DNA of 64,000 nt from Stappia sp. GTDB lineage: Bacteria > Pseudomonadota > Alphaproteobacteria > Rhizobiales > Stappiaceae. Both the position numbers and the translations under genes were made by a program. Under the pieces are notes generated by a model, which saw only the letters and a program-made list of their open reading frames with translations, did no database searches and was not told where the DNA came from. Each line of letters begins with the position of its first letter. Within the stretch, counting starts at the first letter, position 1. This document shows positions 44,709 through 52,852 of the stretch, in pieces. Location: contig NZ_CP157793.1 of assembly GCF_040110915.1 (NCBI RefSeq), positions 1,624,939-1,688,938 of the forward strand. The letters run 5' to 3'.

Positions 44709-44735
44709 ATCGGTGCCGGTCCGGCCGGCGCCGAT
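44709..44735 (+). terminator. Hairpin after the phosphonate operon
   Basis: ATCGGTGCCGG and CCGGCGCCGAT pair around a 5-base loop, with one G-T pair, 29 bases past the last stop. No T-run is seen. The remaining bases to 45078 contain no credible gene, only the repeat array at 44805-44873. Confidence 0.5.
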
Positions 44736-44804
44736 GCACCGCTTGGCGGCTCATTCCCGCGTACACCCGGCGTGCGAGGGATCCGTCACGTCTGCCTGAT
44801 CCGT

Positions 44805-44873
44805 GTGCCGGACGTGGGTGCCGGACGTAGAGCACCGAACGTAAAGTGCCGGACGTAAAGTGCCGGACGTAGG
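44805..44873. repeat. Array of five 13-15-bp direct repeats
   Basis: Five consecutive copies of a GTGCCGGACGTAAA-like unit, the third diverged to GCACCGAACGTAAA. It lies in the 398-base gap between the convergent phosphonate operon and the P-type ATPase gene. The copies are too short and uninterrupted to be a CRISPR array. Confidence 0.8.
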
Positions 44874-45078
44874 AATGCGGTGTCACAAGCCGCTTTGCAT
44901 GTCAGGCCGCGTGGCAATGGCGGATGCGGCCGAGACTGACGCGGCGTTCAGCGTGCCCGCCCGCCCGCGCGAAATTGCGCTCCTCACGCGGACCCCGAAG
45001 CCTCGCCGTCAGGTCCGCGCGACCGACGGCCCCGAAACGCTGGTCCGAGTCCCTCTTGCGGCCGCCGCCGCGCAAGGC

Positions 45079-47850
45079 TCAGGCCCCCTGCCCCGCCGCA
45101 GACCGACGCCGCAGGACGCGCTTTTCGATCTCCAGGATCAGCAGCAGCAGCGGTCCGACCGCCACCACCGTCAGACCTTGGGCAAGGCTCAGCGGACGGG
45201 TGTCGAAGAACGTCTCCATGAAGGGCGCATAGGTGAAGGCGAACTGCAGGCCGGTGACCGCCGTGATCGCGATCAGGACGGGGCGCGTGCCGAGCACGCC
45301 CTTCAGCGTCAGCGATGTCGTGTTCAGGAAGCGCACCGAGAAGAGATAGAAGATCTCCATCACCACCAGCGTGTTGACGGCGATGGTGCGGGCTTCCGCC
45401 AGGCTCGCGCCTTGCGCCTGCGCAAGCGTGAACATCCCGAAGATGCCCGCGCAGAAGAGAAGCGAGACGAAGGCCACCCGCCACAGCACGAAGCGCGACA
45501 GGATCGGCTCGTCCGGACGGCGCGGCGGGCGGCGCATGATGTCGGCCTCCGCGCCCTCGAAGGCGAGCGCCATGGCGAGCACCACGGAACTCACCATGTT
45601 GACCCAGAGGATCTGCACCGGCGTGATCGGCAGCGTCAGTCCGAGCAGCAGGGCCAGAATGAGCGCCAGCGCCTCGCCGCCGTTGACCGGCAGCAGGAAG
45701 ACGATGGCCTTCTTGAGGTTGTCGTAGACCGTGCGCCCCGCCCGCACCGCCTCGGCGATGGTCGCGAAATTGTCGTCCGCCAGAACGATCTCGGCGGCCT
45801 CCTTGGCGGCCTCGGTGCCGCTGCGCCCCATCGCGACGCCGATATCGGCGCGCTTGAGCGCCGGCGCGTCGTTTACGCCGTCGCCGGTCATGGCAACCGC
45901 CGCCCCGCCGGCCTGAAGCGCCTCGACCAGCCGCAGCTTGTGCTCCGGGCTGGTGCGGGCGAAGACGTCGATGCGTTGCGCGGCGCGTTGCAGGGACGGC
46001 GCATCCAGCGTGTCGATCTCCGCGCCGGTCAGGACCTCCTCGGCATTCTCCAGGCCAAGCGCGCGGGCAATGGCGGATGCGGTGCCCGCATGATCGCCGG
46101 TGATCATCTTCACGCGGATGCCGGCGGCACGGCAGTCGGCCACCGCCGCCACCGCCTCGTCCCGCGGCGGGTCGATCAGACCGACAAGGCCCAGAAGCGT
46201 CAGACCGCCGTCGACATCGGCGAAGGTCAGCGTCTGCCTGGACGCATCGGCCGCCTTGGTGGCGATGGCCAGCACGCGATGGCCCTCGGCCGCGATCTCC
46301 TGCACCCGCGCGGTCCAGTAGTCCGTGTCGAGAGGTTGCGTGCCGTTCTCCTCGCCGTGCTGAAAGGCGCACATGGCGAGGATGCGTTCCGGCGCGCCCT
46401 TGACGTGAATGGCGGCACGCCCCGCGTGATCGTGGTGCAGGGTCGCCATGAAGCGATGCTGCGCGTCGAAGGGAATGGCGTCGGTCTGCGGATTGGCCTT
46501 CCTCAGCGCGTCGGGCTCCATCCCGGCCTTCCAGCCGAAGGACACCAGCGCGCCCTCCATCGGATCGCCGGTGACGGTCCACTGTCCGTCGCTCTCGGCG
46601 ATCTCCGCGTCGTTGCACAGGATCGCGCCGCGCGCCAGATCGCCCAGCAAGGGATAGTCCGCCACATCGGCCTCGCGGCCCTCAAGCGAGAAGCCGCCAT
46701 GCGGCGCGTAGCCGGTGCCGGTCACCCGGAAGATGCGCCGCGCGGTGGCGACGGAGGCGACCGTCATCTCGTTCTTGGTCAGCGTGCCGGTCTTGTCCGA
46801 GCAGATCACGGAGACCGAGCCGAGCGCCTCGATGGCCGGCAGGCGGCGCACGATGGCGCGCCGCGCCGCCATGCCCTGCACGCCGATGGCGAGCGTCACG
46901 GTGAGGATCGCCGGCAGCCCTTCCGGGATCGCGGCCACCGACAGGCCGACGACGGCCATGAAGATCTCGGCGAAGGAGAGACCGCTGGCGAAATAGCCGA
47001 AGCCGAGGATCGCCGCCGCGATCACCAGGATCGCGAAGGTGATCGTGCGGGCGAAGCCTTCCATCTGCCTGAGCAGCGGCGTGGTGGTCGTCTCCACCGT
47101 GTCGAGCATGCCGCTGATGCGGCCGATCTCGGTCGCAGCACCGGTGGCGACCACGACGCCACGGCCGGTGCCGGCCGCGACGAGCGCGCCGCTGAAGGCC
47201 ATGCCGCGCCGGTCGCCGAGCGGCGCCTCCGCCGCGACCGGGTCGCTCGATTTCTCCACCGGCACGGATTCGCCCGTCAGGACCGCTTCCTGGATGCGCA
47301 GCCCATGGGCCGTCATCACCCGCAGATCCGCGGGCACCCGGTCGCCGGGTTCGAGCAGCACCACGTCGCCCGGCACCAGGTCCTCCGCCGGCACCAGCGT
47401 CCTTCGTCCGTCCCGCACAACCCGGGCATCGGGGGCCAGCATGTCCTTGATCGCCGCAAGCGCCTGTTCGGCCCGCCCCTCCTGCACGAAGCCGATGACC
47501 GCGTTGACCAGCACGACGGCGAGAATCACCCCGGTGTCCACCAGATGCCCGAGCACCGCCGTCACGAACGCGGCCGCCAGCAGGACATAGATCAGGAGGT
47601 TGTGAAACTGACGCAGAAACCGGGCGAGCGGCCCGGCGCGCGGCGGCTCGGGCAGACGGTTCGGCCCCGTGGCGCGCAATCGCGTGCCTGCCTCGACCGC
47701 CGAAAGACCGTCGCGCGTCGCGGACAGGCGATCCAGCACATCCTCGACGGATCGGTCGTGCCAGCGCGCCGCTTCGCTCTGCGGAGGCGTCTCGCCCTGT
47801 TGCGGTTTCGAAGGGGCCGGCGTCGGCCGGTCTGCATGAGACGATTTCAT
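45079..47850 (-). CDS. P-type cation-transporting ATPase (P2, CtpF/PMR1-like)
   Basis: A 923-residue membrane pump with the N-terminal cation ATPase domain, phosphatase loop TGES, phosphorylation site CSDKTGTLTKNE, nucleotide-binding KGAPERIL and hinge MTGDGVNDAPALK. Helix M4 has the calcium-type AAIPEGLPA, and M5 keeps Asn and Glu in LPVNGGEALAL. In M6 the sequence is WVNMVSSVV, so the aspartate of calcium pumps is replaced by Ser, as in mycobacterial CtpF-like pumps. The transported ion is therefore uncertain. It stands alone, with its start facing the end of the XRE regulator gene. Confidence 0.9.
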   Translation of the reverse strand: MKSSHADRPTPAPSKPQQGETPPQSEAARWHDRSVEDVLDRLSATRDGLSAVEAGTRLRATGPNRLPEPPRAGPLARFLRQFHNLLIYVLLAAAFVTAVLGHLVDTGVILAVVLVNAVIGFVQEGRAEQALAAIKDMLAPDARVVRDGRRTLVPAEDLVPGDVVLLEPGDRVPADLRVMTAHGLRIQEAVLTGESVPVEKSSDPVAAEAPLGDRRGMAFSGALVAAGTGRGVVVATGAATEIGRISGMLDTVETTTTPLLRQMEGFARTITFAILVIAAAILGFGYFASGLSFAEIFMAVVGLSVAAIPEGLPAILTVTLAIGVQGMAARRAIVRRLPAIEALGSVSVICSDKTGTLTKNEMTVASVATARRIFRVTGTGYAPHGGFSLEGREADVADYPLLGDLARGAILCNDAEIAESDGQWTVTGDPMEGALVSFGWKAGMEPDALRKANPQTDAIPFDAQHRFMATLHHDHAGRAAIHVKGAPERILAMCAFQHGEENGTQPLDTDYWTARVQEIAAEGHRVLAIATKAADASRQTLTFADVDGGLTLLGLVGLIDPPRDEAVAAVADCRAAGIRVKMITGDHAGTASAIARALGLENAEEVLTGAEIDTLDAPSLQRAAQRIDVFARTSPEHKLRLVEALQAGGAAVAMTGDGVNDAPALKRADIGVAMGRSGTEAAKEAAEIVLADDNFATIAEAVRAGRTVYDNLKKAIVFLLPVNGGEALALILALLLGLTLPITPVQILWVNMVSSVVLAMALAFEGAEADIMRRPPRRPDEPILSRFVLWRVAFVSLLFCAGIFGMFTLAQAQGASLAEARTIAVNTLVVMEIFYLFSVRFLNTTSLTLKGVLGTRPVLIAITAVTGLQFAFTYAPFMETFFDTRPLSLAQGLTVVAVGPLLLLILEIEKRVLRRRSAAGQGA

Positions 47851-48016
47851 GAAACGACGTGATCCCGATCAGTGACGGTTGTCGGCTCCCCCCGTGCACC
47901 GCACCGTCTCAGAAGAGTGTGAAAGGCTGTCAACGCACCTGTCGGTTTTCCGACCTGGTCATGTGTCTGTCAACGCGAAGAGATGCGCCAAACCACCGCA
48001 GCGTGTCCGCGCGCGC

Positions 48017-48868
48017 TCACGCAGGGTCATGCCCGGCAGTCGATAGCCCGAGGACACAGGACCGGCTCTCGCCGTCCGCCGGCAGGAAGACGTCGAGACG
48101 CAGGTCGGTCGCCTCTCCCGCCTCGGGCGTCGCAAGAACGGCCTCGAGCGGGCGAAAGGCGAGATCGCGCCCGGCCACGCGGTACCGCTCGGCGATGCCC
48201 TCGCTCGACCCCCGGTCGGCGCCCGTTTCGCCCCGCGCCGCCCCGGGGTCGAGATGCGGGCGGTTGCGCTCCAGCACCGCGCGGGCCGCGTCGGAGCGAA
48301 GTGCGGCCAGCCGCAAGCGCCGGCTGACGCCCGGCAGGATCTCCTCCGGGTTGGCGAGGCACCGGCGCAAGCCGTCCGGATGCACCGACAGATCGAAGAA
48401 ATTGCGCCCGCCGCCCGGCGTCACCCGCGACCAGACGTCCCCGCCGTCGAAGGCAAGGGCGATAAGGGCCTCGAAGGCCGGACTGGCATGCAGGATCTCC
48501 CCCGCCCCGTCGGTGACGCAATGCGGCCAGGGGGAGAGGTCCTGACGCACGATGGCGAGCGCGGCGGCGTGAGGAGGACGGGACGTGTGCCCGAAGGGCT
48601 CATGCGTAGCGGATCGGGCGGACGCCGCCGCGCCCTCGCGCGGCACCGCAAAGCCGGCCGCCTCGAACAGCGCGCGGGTTTCGACGGCGTCAAGCGCAAG
48701 GCCGCCCGCCAGCCGCGCCACCGTCGCCCGGCGCGGCGTGGCGCGGCGGCATTCGAGCAGACTGATCTGCCGCTGGCTGACGCCGGCGCGCAGCGCCAGC
48801 GCGAGCTGCGACAGCCTCCGCTCGCGTCGCAAGGCGGCGAGCACACCTGCGAATGTCGGGCGTCCCAT
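48017..48868 (-). CDS. XRE-family regulator with MmyB-like ligand-binding domain
   Basis: A 283-residue regulator. The N-terminal helix-turn-helix (about 5-65) reads RLSQLALALRAGVSQRQISL, then LECRRATPRRATVARLA. The C-terminal part, with a tryptophan-poor MmyB-like PAS fold (NFFDLSVHPDGLRRCLANPE), probably binds a small hydrophobic ligand. It is divergent from the small membrane protein at 48996 across 127 bases and probably regulates it. Confidence 0.88.
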   Translation of the reverse strand: MGRPTFAGVLAALRRERRLSQLALALRAGVSQRQISLLECRRATPRRATVARLAGGLALDAVETRALFEAAGFAVPREGAAASARSATHEPFGHTSRPPHAAALAIVRQDLSPWPHCVTDGAGEILHASPAFEALIALAFDGGDVWSRVTPGGGRNFFDLSVHPDGLRRCLANPEEILPGVSRRLRLAALRSDAARAVLERNRPHLDPGAARGETGADRGSSEGIAERYRVAGRDLAFRPLEAVLATPEAGEATDLRLDVFLPADGESRSCVLGLSTAGHDPA

Positions 48869-48995
48869 GGCGCGCGTCTCCGGTCTCGGGGGCTTGCAGA
48901 TCGCGTCGATTATGAGCCGCTGATCGTTGCCGACCGGCGGTCCCCAGACGCGATGATGCCCATCGACCCGACAACGTCAACCATGAGGCGACACA

Positions 48996-49433
48996 ATGGC
49001 TTCCTTGAAACTCTGGATCATCCTCCTGCTGGGACTGATGTGCACCGTGCGCGCCGGCCTCGGACTGGCCGGCTACATCGCGCCGGAATGGGTCATGGGC
49101 TCCTTCGGCATCGACCCCGCCGCCAATCCGAACATGGCCTACATGGTCCGCGTCTGGGCGATCCGCGACATCGTCATCGCCGGGCTCGTCGTCGCCACGC
49201 TCGCGCTTGGCTGGCTGGACCGCAGGCTTGTGATCCTGATCCTCGGATGCATCGCGATCGAGCTCGGCGACGTGCTCTCGGCCGGCCTCGCCGCCGCCTC
49301 GCCCGCCTATGACGCGGCGCAAGGCGTGGAGCTTGCGACCACCGCGATCCTGGCGCTGGTGCCCGAAACGCTGGCGCTGCTGTTGCTCCGCCGCCTGCGC
49401 CGGGGCGAGACGCCCGCCCCGGCCGGCGCCTGA
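48996..49433 (+). CDS. Small membrane protein, unknown function
   Basis: A 145-residue protein with about four membrane helices and a conserved-looking loop GSFGIDPAANPNMAYMVRVW. The composition and length resemble DUF4267-like proteins, but I cannot assign it firmly. A GAGG site precedes the ATG. It is divergent from the XRE regulator gene, the usual position for a target. Confidence 0.65.
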   Translation: MASLKLWIILLLGLMCTVRAGLGLAGYIAPEWVMGSFGIDPAANPNMAYMVRVWAIRDIVIAGLVVATLALGWLDRRLVILILGCIAIELGDVLSAGLAAASPAYDAAQGVELATTAILALVPETLALLLLRRLRRGETPAPAGA

Positions 49434-49449
49434 CCGCGCAAGCCGCGCC

Positions 49450-50103
49450 TCAGGCGAGGCGCATCTCCGGCACCTCGGCCGGCACGATCAGCTCGGCCGC
49501 GGTGGCGGCGACGATATCCTCGACCGAAACGCCGGGGCCGCGCTCACGCAGCACGAGACCGTCGTCGGTCGGTTCGATGACGGCCATTTCCGTCACGATC
49601 AGACTGACGCGCCGGGCGGCGGTCAGCGGCAGCGTGCATTCGGGCACGATCTTCGGCGCGCCCTTGGCGGTGTGGACCATCGCCACGACGACCCGGCGCG
49701 CGCCGGAGACGAGGTCCATCGCCCCGCCCATGCCGGGCACCATCTTGCCCGGCACCATCCAGTTGGCGAGATAACCGCGCGCATCGACCTGAAGGCCGCC
49801 GAGCACCGTCATGTCGAGATGCCCGCCGCGAATGAGGCCGAAGCTCATCGCGCTGTCGATGGACGCGGCCCCCGGCACGGCCGTCACGAAGCCGCCGCCG
49901 GCATCGGTGAGGTCGGGGTCTTCCATGCCCTCCTCGGGCCGCGCGCCGAGCCCGATCACGCCGTTTTCCGCCTGGAAAAACACATGCACGTCCGGCGACA
50001 GGTAATTGGCGACAAGGCTCGGCAGACCGATGCCGAGGTTCACCAGCGTTTCCGGCTGGACTTCCTGCGCCACCCGGCGCGCGATGATCTGTTTCGCCTC
50101 CAT
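49450..50103 (-). CDS. atoA: Acetate/acetoacetyl-CoA transferase beta subunit
   Basis: A 217-residue family I CoA-transferase beta subunit. The catalytic glutamate is in FQAENGVIGLG, and VNLGIGLPSLVANYL and GGHLDMTVLGGLQVD are typical. With the alpha subunit it moves CoA to a short-chain or beta-keto acid. The ATG at 50103 overlaps the alpha-subunit stop as TGATG; a GTG one codon earlier is possible. Confidence 0.92.
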   Translation of the reverse strand: MEAKQIIARRVAQEVQPETLVNLGIGLPSLVANYLSPDVHVFFQAENGVIGLGARPEEGMEDPDLTDAGGGFVTAVPGAASIDSAMSFGLIRGGHLDMTVLGGLQVDARGYLANWMVPGKMVPGMGGAMDLVSGARRVVVAMVHTAKGAPKIVPECTLPLTAARRVSLIVTEMAVIEPTDDGLVLRERGPGVSVEDIVAATAAELIVPAEVPEMRLA

Positions 50104-50756
50104 CACGCGGCCCTTTCCAGAAGATGGTCGACCAGGATGCCCGGCGTCTTCACCGCATCGGGAGAGATCACGCCGACGGGCACGATCAGATGCGGCTCGG
50201 CGATCACCGTCGTCGCCGCCATCGCCATGATCGGGTTGAAGTTATGCGCGGTCAGCGAATACTCGAGATTGCCGACGTAGTCCGCCTGGCGCGCGGCGAT
50301 CAGCGCCACATCGCCATGGATCGGCGTTTCCAGAAGATAGCGGGCGCCGTCGATCTCGACGATCCGCTTGCCCTCTTCCACCAGCGTCCCGATCCCGGTC
50401 GCGGTCAGCACCCCGCCGAGCCCCACGCCGGCGGCGCGGATACGCTCCACCAGCGTGCCCTGCGGCACGAGCTCGACCTCCAGCTCGCCCGACATCATCT
50501 TCTGCTGGGTCTCGGGGTTGAGGCCGATATGCGACACGATCGCCTTGCGCACCGCGCCGGCGGTGATCAGCTTGCCGATGCCGTTGCCGGGCGCCGCCGT
50601 GTCGTTGGCCACGATCGTCAGATCGCGCGCGCCCCGCGCCACCAGCGCGTCGATCATGCGATGGGGGGAGCCGACCCCCATGAAGCCGCCGATCAGGACG
50701 GTCGCACCATCGGGCACGAGAGCCGCCGCCTCCTCAACCTTGATTGCGTGTTTCAT
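50103..50756 (-). CDS. atoD: Acetate/acetoacetyl-CoA transferase alpha subunit
   Basis: A 217-residue family I CoA-transferase alpha subunit. The CoA-binding VLIGGFMGVGSPHRMI and the stretches IVANDTAAPGNGIGKLI and SHIGLNPETQQKMMSGELEV follow AtoD closely. It forms a heteromer with the beta subunit encoded immediately after it. The exact acyl substrate cannot be read from sequence. Confidence 0.93.
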   Translation of the reverse strand: MKHAIKVEEAAALVPDGATVLIGGFMGVGSPHRMIDALVARGARDLTIVANDTAAPGNGIGKLITAGAVRKAIVSHIGLNPETQQKMMSGELEVELVPQGTLVERIRAAGVGLGGVLTATGIGTLVEEGKRIVEIDGARYLLETPIHGDVALIAARQADYVGNLEYSLTAHNFNPIMAMAATTVIAEPHLIVPVGVISPDAVKTPGILVDHLLERAA

Positions 50757-50816
50757 GTCGCCTCGCGTCGTCTGCCGTCCGGCACAGACGAAACGCGCCG
50801 GACTTCCTGCAGATCT

Positions 50817-50828
50817 ACACCAGGGTGT
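50817..50828. promoter_or_regulatory. Small palindrome in the atoDA promoter gap
   Basis: ACACC-AG-GGTGT, flanked by GCAGATCT and GCAGATTCT, lies 61 bases upstream of the atoD start in the 115-base gap after the desaturase gene. It is a possible operator; there is no further support. Confidence 0.3.
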
Positions 50829-50871
50829 GTGCAGATTCTGCGACAGATGCGAGCCCCGACTTTCGTCGCCG

Positions 50872-52008
50872 TCACTCGGCCGGCGTGACCCGCGGACAGC
50901 GCTCGGACTGGTCCTGGCCCTGCAGCGGATTGCGCCGCGAGGTCTTGAAGTCGCCGCGCACATGCTCCCACCAGTATCCGAGATAGGACTTGTCGGCGCG
51001 CGCGGTGAAGACCTCCGGCGCGCCTTTCGTCAGCGCCGGCAGGCGCGTCCAGGCGACATTCGGGAAGGTGTGATGCTCGTTGTGATAGCCGGTGTTGAAC
51101 AGGAACCGGTTGATCCAGCCGTAGGTCGAGCGCGTCGGCGTCTCGACGTCGTCACCGGCGTGTTCGCTCAGCGACTGCCCCAGATTGGAGATGCCGAACT
51201 TGCCGAGAAACAGCGACAGCGCCCAATTGTGATAAAGCCAGCCCCAGGGGCCGAACAGCACGAGAAGCAGCAGGTTCACGGCCACCGACCAGCCGATGAA
51301 GAGGCGCTTCTGCCAGACGGGCGCCGAGCTTGCGCCGATGTCGCGCCGCCGGTCCCTGGCGACGCGACCGGTCAGCTTCTCGTAAAGCCGCGGGAAGATC
51401 TCGTCGCTGATGATGAAGCCGAAGGGCAGCAGATGCACGAAGAGCGTCGCGACGGTGAGCACGCGCTGCAGGCGCGGCCGATCGTGCACCAGCATCTCGC
51501 GCGCCTTGAAGGCGCACAGGTCCTCATGCTCGTAGTCGCGCTCGTAGTCGCCGACGAAGGGATGGTGGCTCGACAGGTGTTCGTGCTGGTAGGTCAGCTG
51601 CTTGCCGAAGGAGCCGAGGATCGTCTCGAGCCCCAGGTCGAAGGCGAGCTTCGCCTTTTCGCCGCGAAAGATCAGCCGGTGCGCGGTTTCATGCACCAGC
51701 GCCCCGGTGGCGTGGATCAGGAATTGCCCGACGAAGAAGGCGGCGAGGAACACGACCAGAAGCCCGCCGTCGGAGACCGCCCAGGCCATCCCCCAATGGG
51801 CCGCGAGCAGGACCGGGACGGCCAGCGCCGTGCGCCGGTCGGGCCCCGCGAGCGCGCGAAGGTCGGGATGCGCGGCGAGCGCGTCCTTGCGCATCTGCAG
51901 GTGGCGCCGCGATTGCGGCGAGATGCTCGCCTGCGGCGCGGTCCGTTCCGCGCCCTCGTCAATCCGGTCCCGTATCGCCGTTTCGCCGACCCTGTCGATC
52001 TTGTCCAT
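50872..52008 (-). CDS. Membrane fatty acid/sphingolipid desaturase (dihydroceramide delta-4-like)
   Basis: A 378-residue di-iron membrane desaturase with three histidine boxes: HETAH, HEHLSSHH and HNEHH. The order, box sequences and N-terminal cytosolic segment resemble dihydroceramide delta-4 desaturases more than acyl-CoA or phospholipid desaturases. The substrate would be a ceramide-type or fatty-acyl lipid in the inner membrane. The C-terminus after PRVTPAE ends normally. It is divergent from the cache protein gene. Confidence 0.88.
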   Translation of the reverse strand: MDKIDRVGETAIRDRIDEGAERTAPQASISPQSRRHLQMRKDALAAHPDLRALAGPDRRTALAVPVLLAAHWGMAWAVSDGGLLVVFLAAFFVGQFLIHATGALVHETAHRLIFRGEKAKLAFDLGLETILGSFGKQLTYQHEHLSSHHPFVGDYERDYEHEDLCAFKAREMLVHDRPRLQRVLTVATLFVHLLPFGFIISDEIFPRLYEKLTGRVARDRRRDIGASSAPVWQKRLFIGWSVAVNLLLLVLFGPWGWLYHNWALSLFLGKFGISNLGQSLSEHAGDDVETPTRSTYGWINRFLFNTGYHNEHHTFPNVAWTRLPALTKGAPEVFTARADKSYLGYWWEHVRGDFKTSRRNPLQGQDQSERCPRVTPAE

Positions 52009-52294
52009 TTGACGCCCCGCTGACTGCGCGTTTCAAGCCACAGCCGCGCGCGTGTGTCAAATCCGATATCGACCGGATCGCGATGGCGCCGTCCCCTTCG
52101 TTCGGCACCGCCGCGAGACGTCCAGGCGACGACCTCGTGAAAAAGACGAGTAGTAGAAATTACCAGAAGGATATCTTTCGTTTTTCGTTGAAAGAAACGT
52201 GAATTGATTTCTCTGACATCGTGAAAACAAATTCGACGTTTAAATGATATTTTACGACTCGAATGTATAATAATAACATATACTGGAGATCGGC
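52009..52294. promoter_or_regulatory. AT-rich divergent promoter gap
   Basis: The 286 bases between the desaturase and cache protein genes are markedly AT-richer than their surroundings from about 52140 on. A consensus TATAAT lies at 52266-52271, 24 bases before the cache protein start, but no convincing -35 box is 16-18 bases upstream, so an activator may be needed. Confidence 0.45.
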
Positions 52295-52852
52295 ATGAAA
52301 AATATCCTGCACCTCCTGGCTGCAACCGGGCTCGCTGTCGTCGCCGGCAGTTTGGGAGTACGTGCAGAGTCTGTCCCGCCGCGCCCCGAAACGTCGACCT
52401 CCACGCCGAGCATCGAGGAGATCAACGCGCGCTCCGCCGGCGCCGATCTGGATCGGTTGAGGGAGGATGTGCTTGCGCTCGCGGATCTGGCCGAGGCGCA
52501 TATAAAGCACGCCGGCCTGGTGCCGGCGCTGGACGCCTTCGAGGCCGCGCCCTGGAAGCGGAAGGCCAACGGCCTGCACATCTGGGGCGTCACCACCGGC
52601 GGCATCAGCTGGTATGATGTCGGCCATCCCGATCTGGTCGGGATCGACGTCAGCAACATCACCGACATCGAGGGACGACACTGGGCGCGCCTTGCCCGCG
52701 CGTCCGCGGATGGCACGGGTGAAGAGGTGTTCGGTCTCGTGTTCCCGCATCCGGAAACGAACCGCTCCGCGCAGGGCCTTCACACCTGTTTCCTGTTGCC
52801 GGACGGCGAGCGGATCCTGTGCGCGGGCGGATTTGTCGATGAAGAGCGATAG
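52295..52852 (+). CDS. Secreted cache-domain sensor protein
   Basis: A 185-residue protein with a signal peptide (MKNILHLLAATGLAVVAGSL) and a single cache-type domain containing HIWGVTTGGISWYDVGHPD and GEEVFGLVFPHPETN. Cache domains bind small ligands outside the cytoplasm. It ends 14 bases inside the next gene, a GGDEF/EAL protein with its own periplasmic loop, so it is probably a separate ligand-binding partner for that enzyme. Confidence 0.82.
   Translation: MKNILHLLAATGLAVVAGSLGVRAESVPPRPETSTSTPSIEEINARSAGADLDRLREDVLALADLAEAHIKHAGLVPALDAFEAAPWKRKANGLHIWGVTTGGISWYDVGHPDLVGIDVSNITDIEGRHWARLARASADGTGEEVFGLVFPHPETNRSAQGLHTCFLLPDGERILCAGGFVDEER

Noticed and set aside
44805..44873. CRISPR array
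   Set aside because: Units are about 14 bases and directly adjacent, with no spacers and no cas genes.
44860..47862. Plus-strand open frame of 1000 codons opposite the P-type ATPase
   Set aside because: The minus-strand frame has all P-ATPase motifs; the plus frame is low-complexity shadow sequence.
52261..52271. Strong sigma-70 promoter based on TATAAT
   Set aside because: No acceptable -35 box lies 16-18 bases upstream, so only the AT-rich gap is listed.
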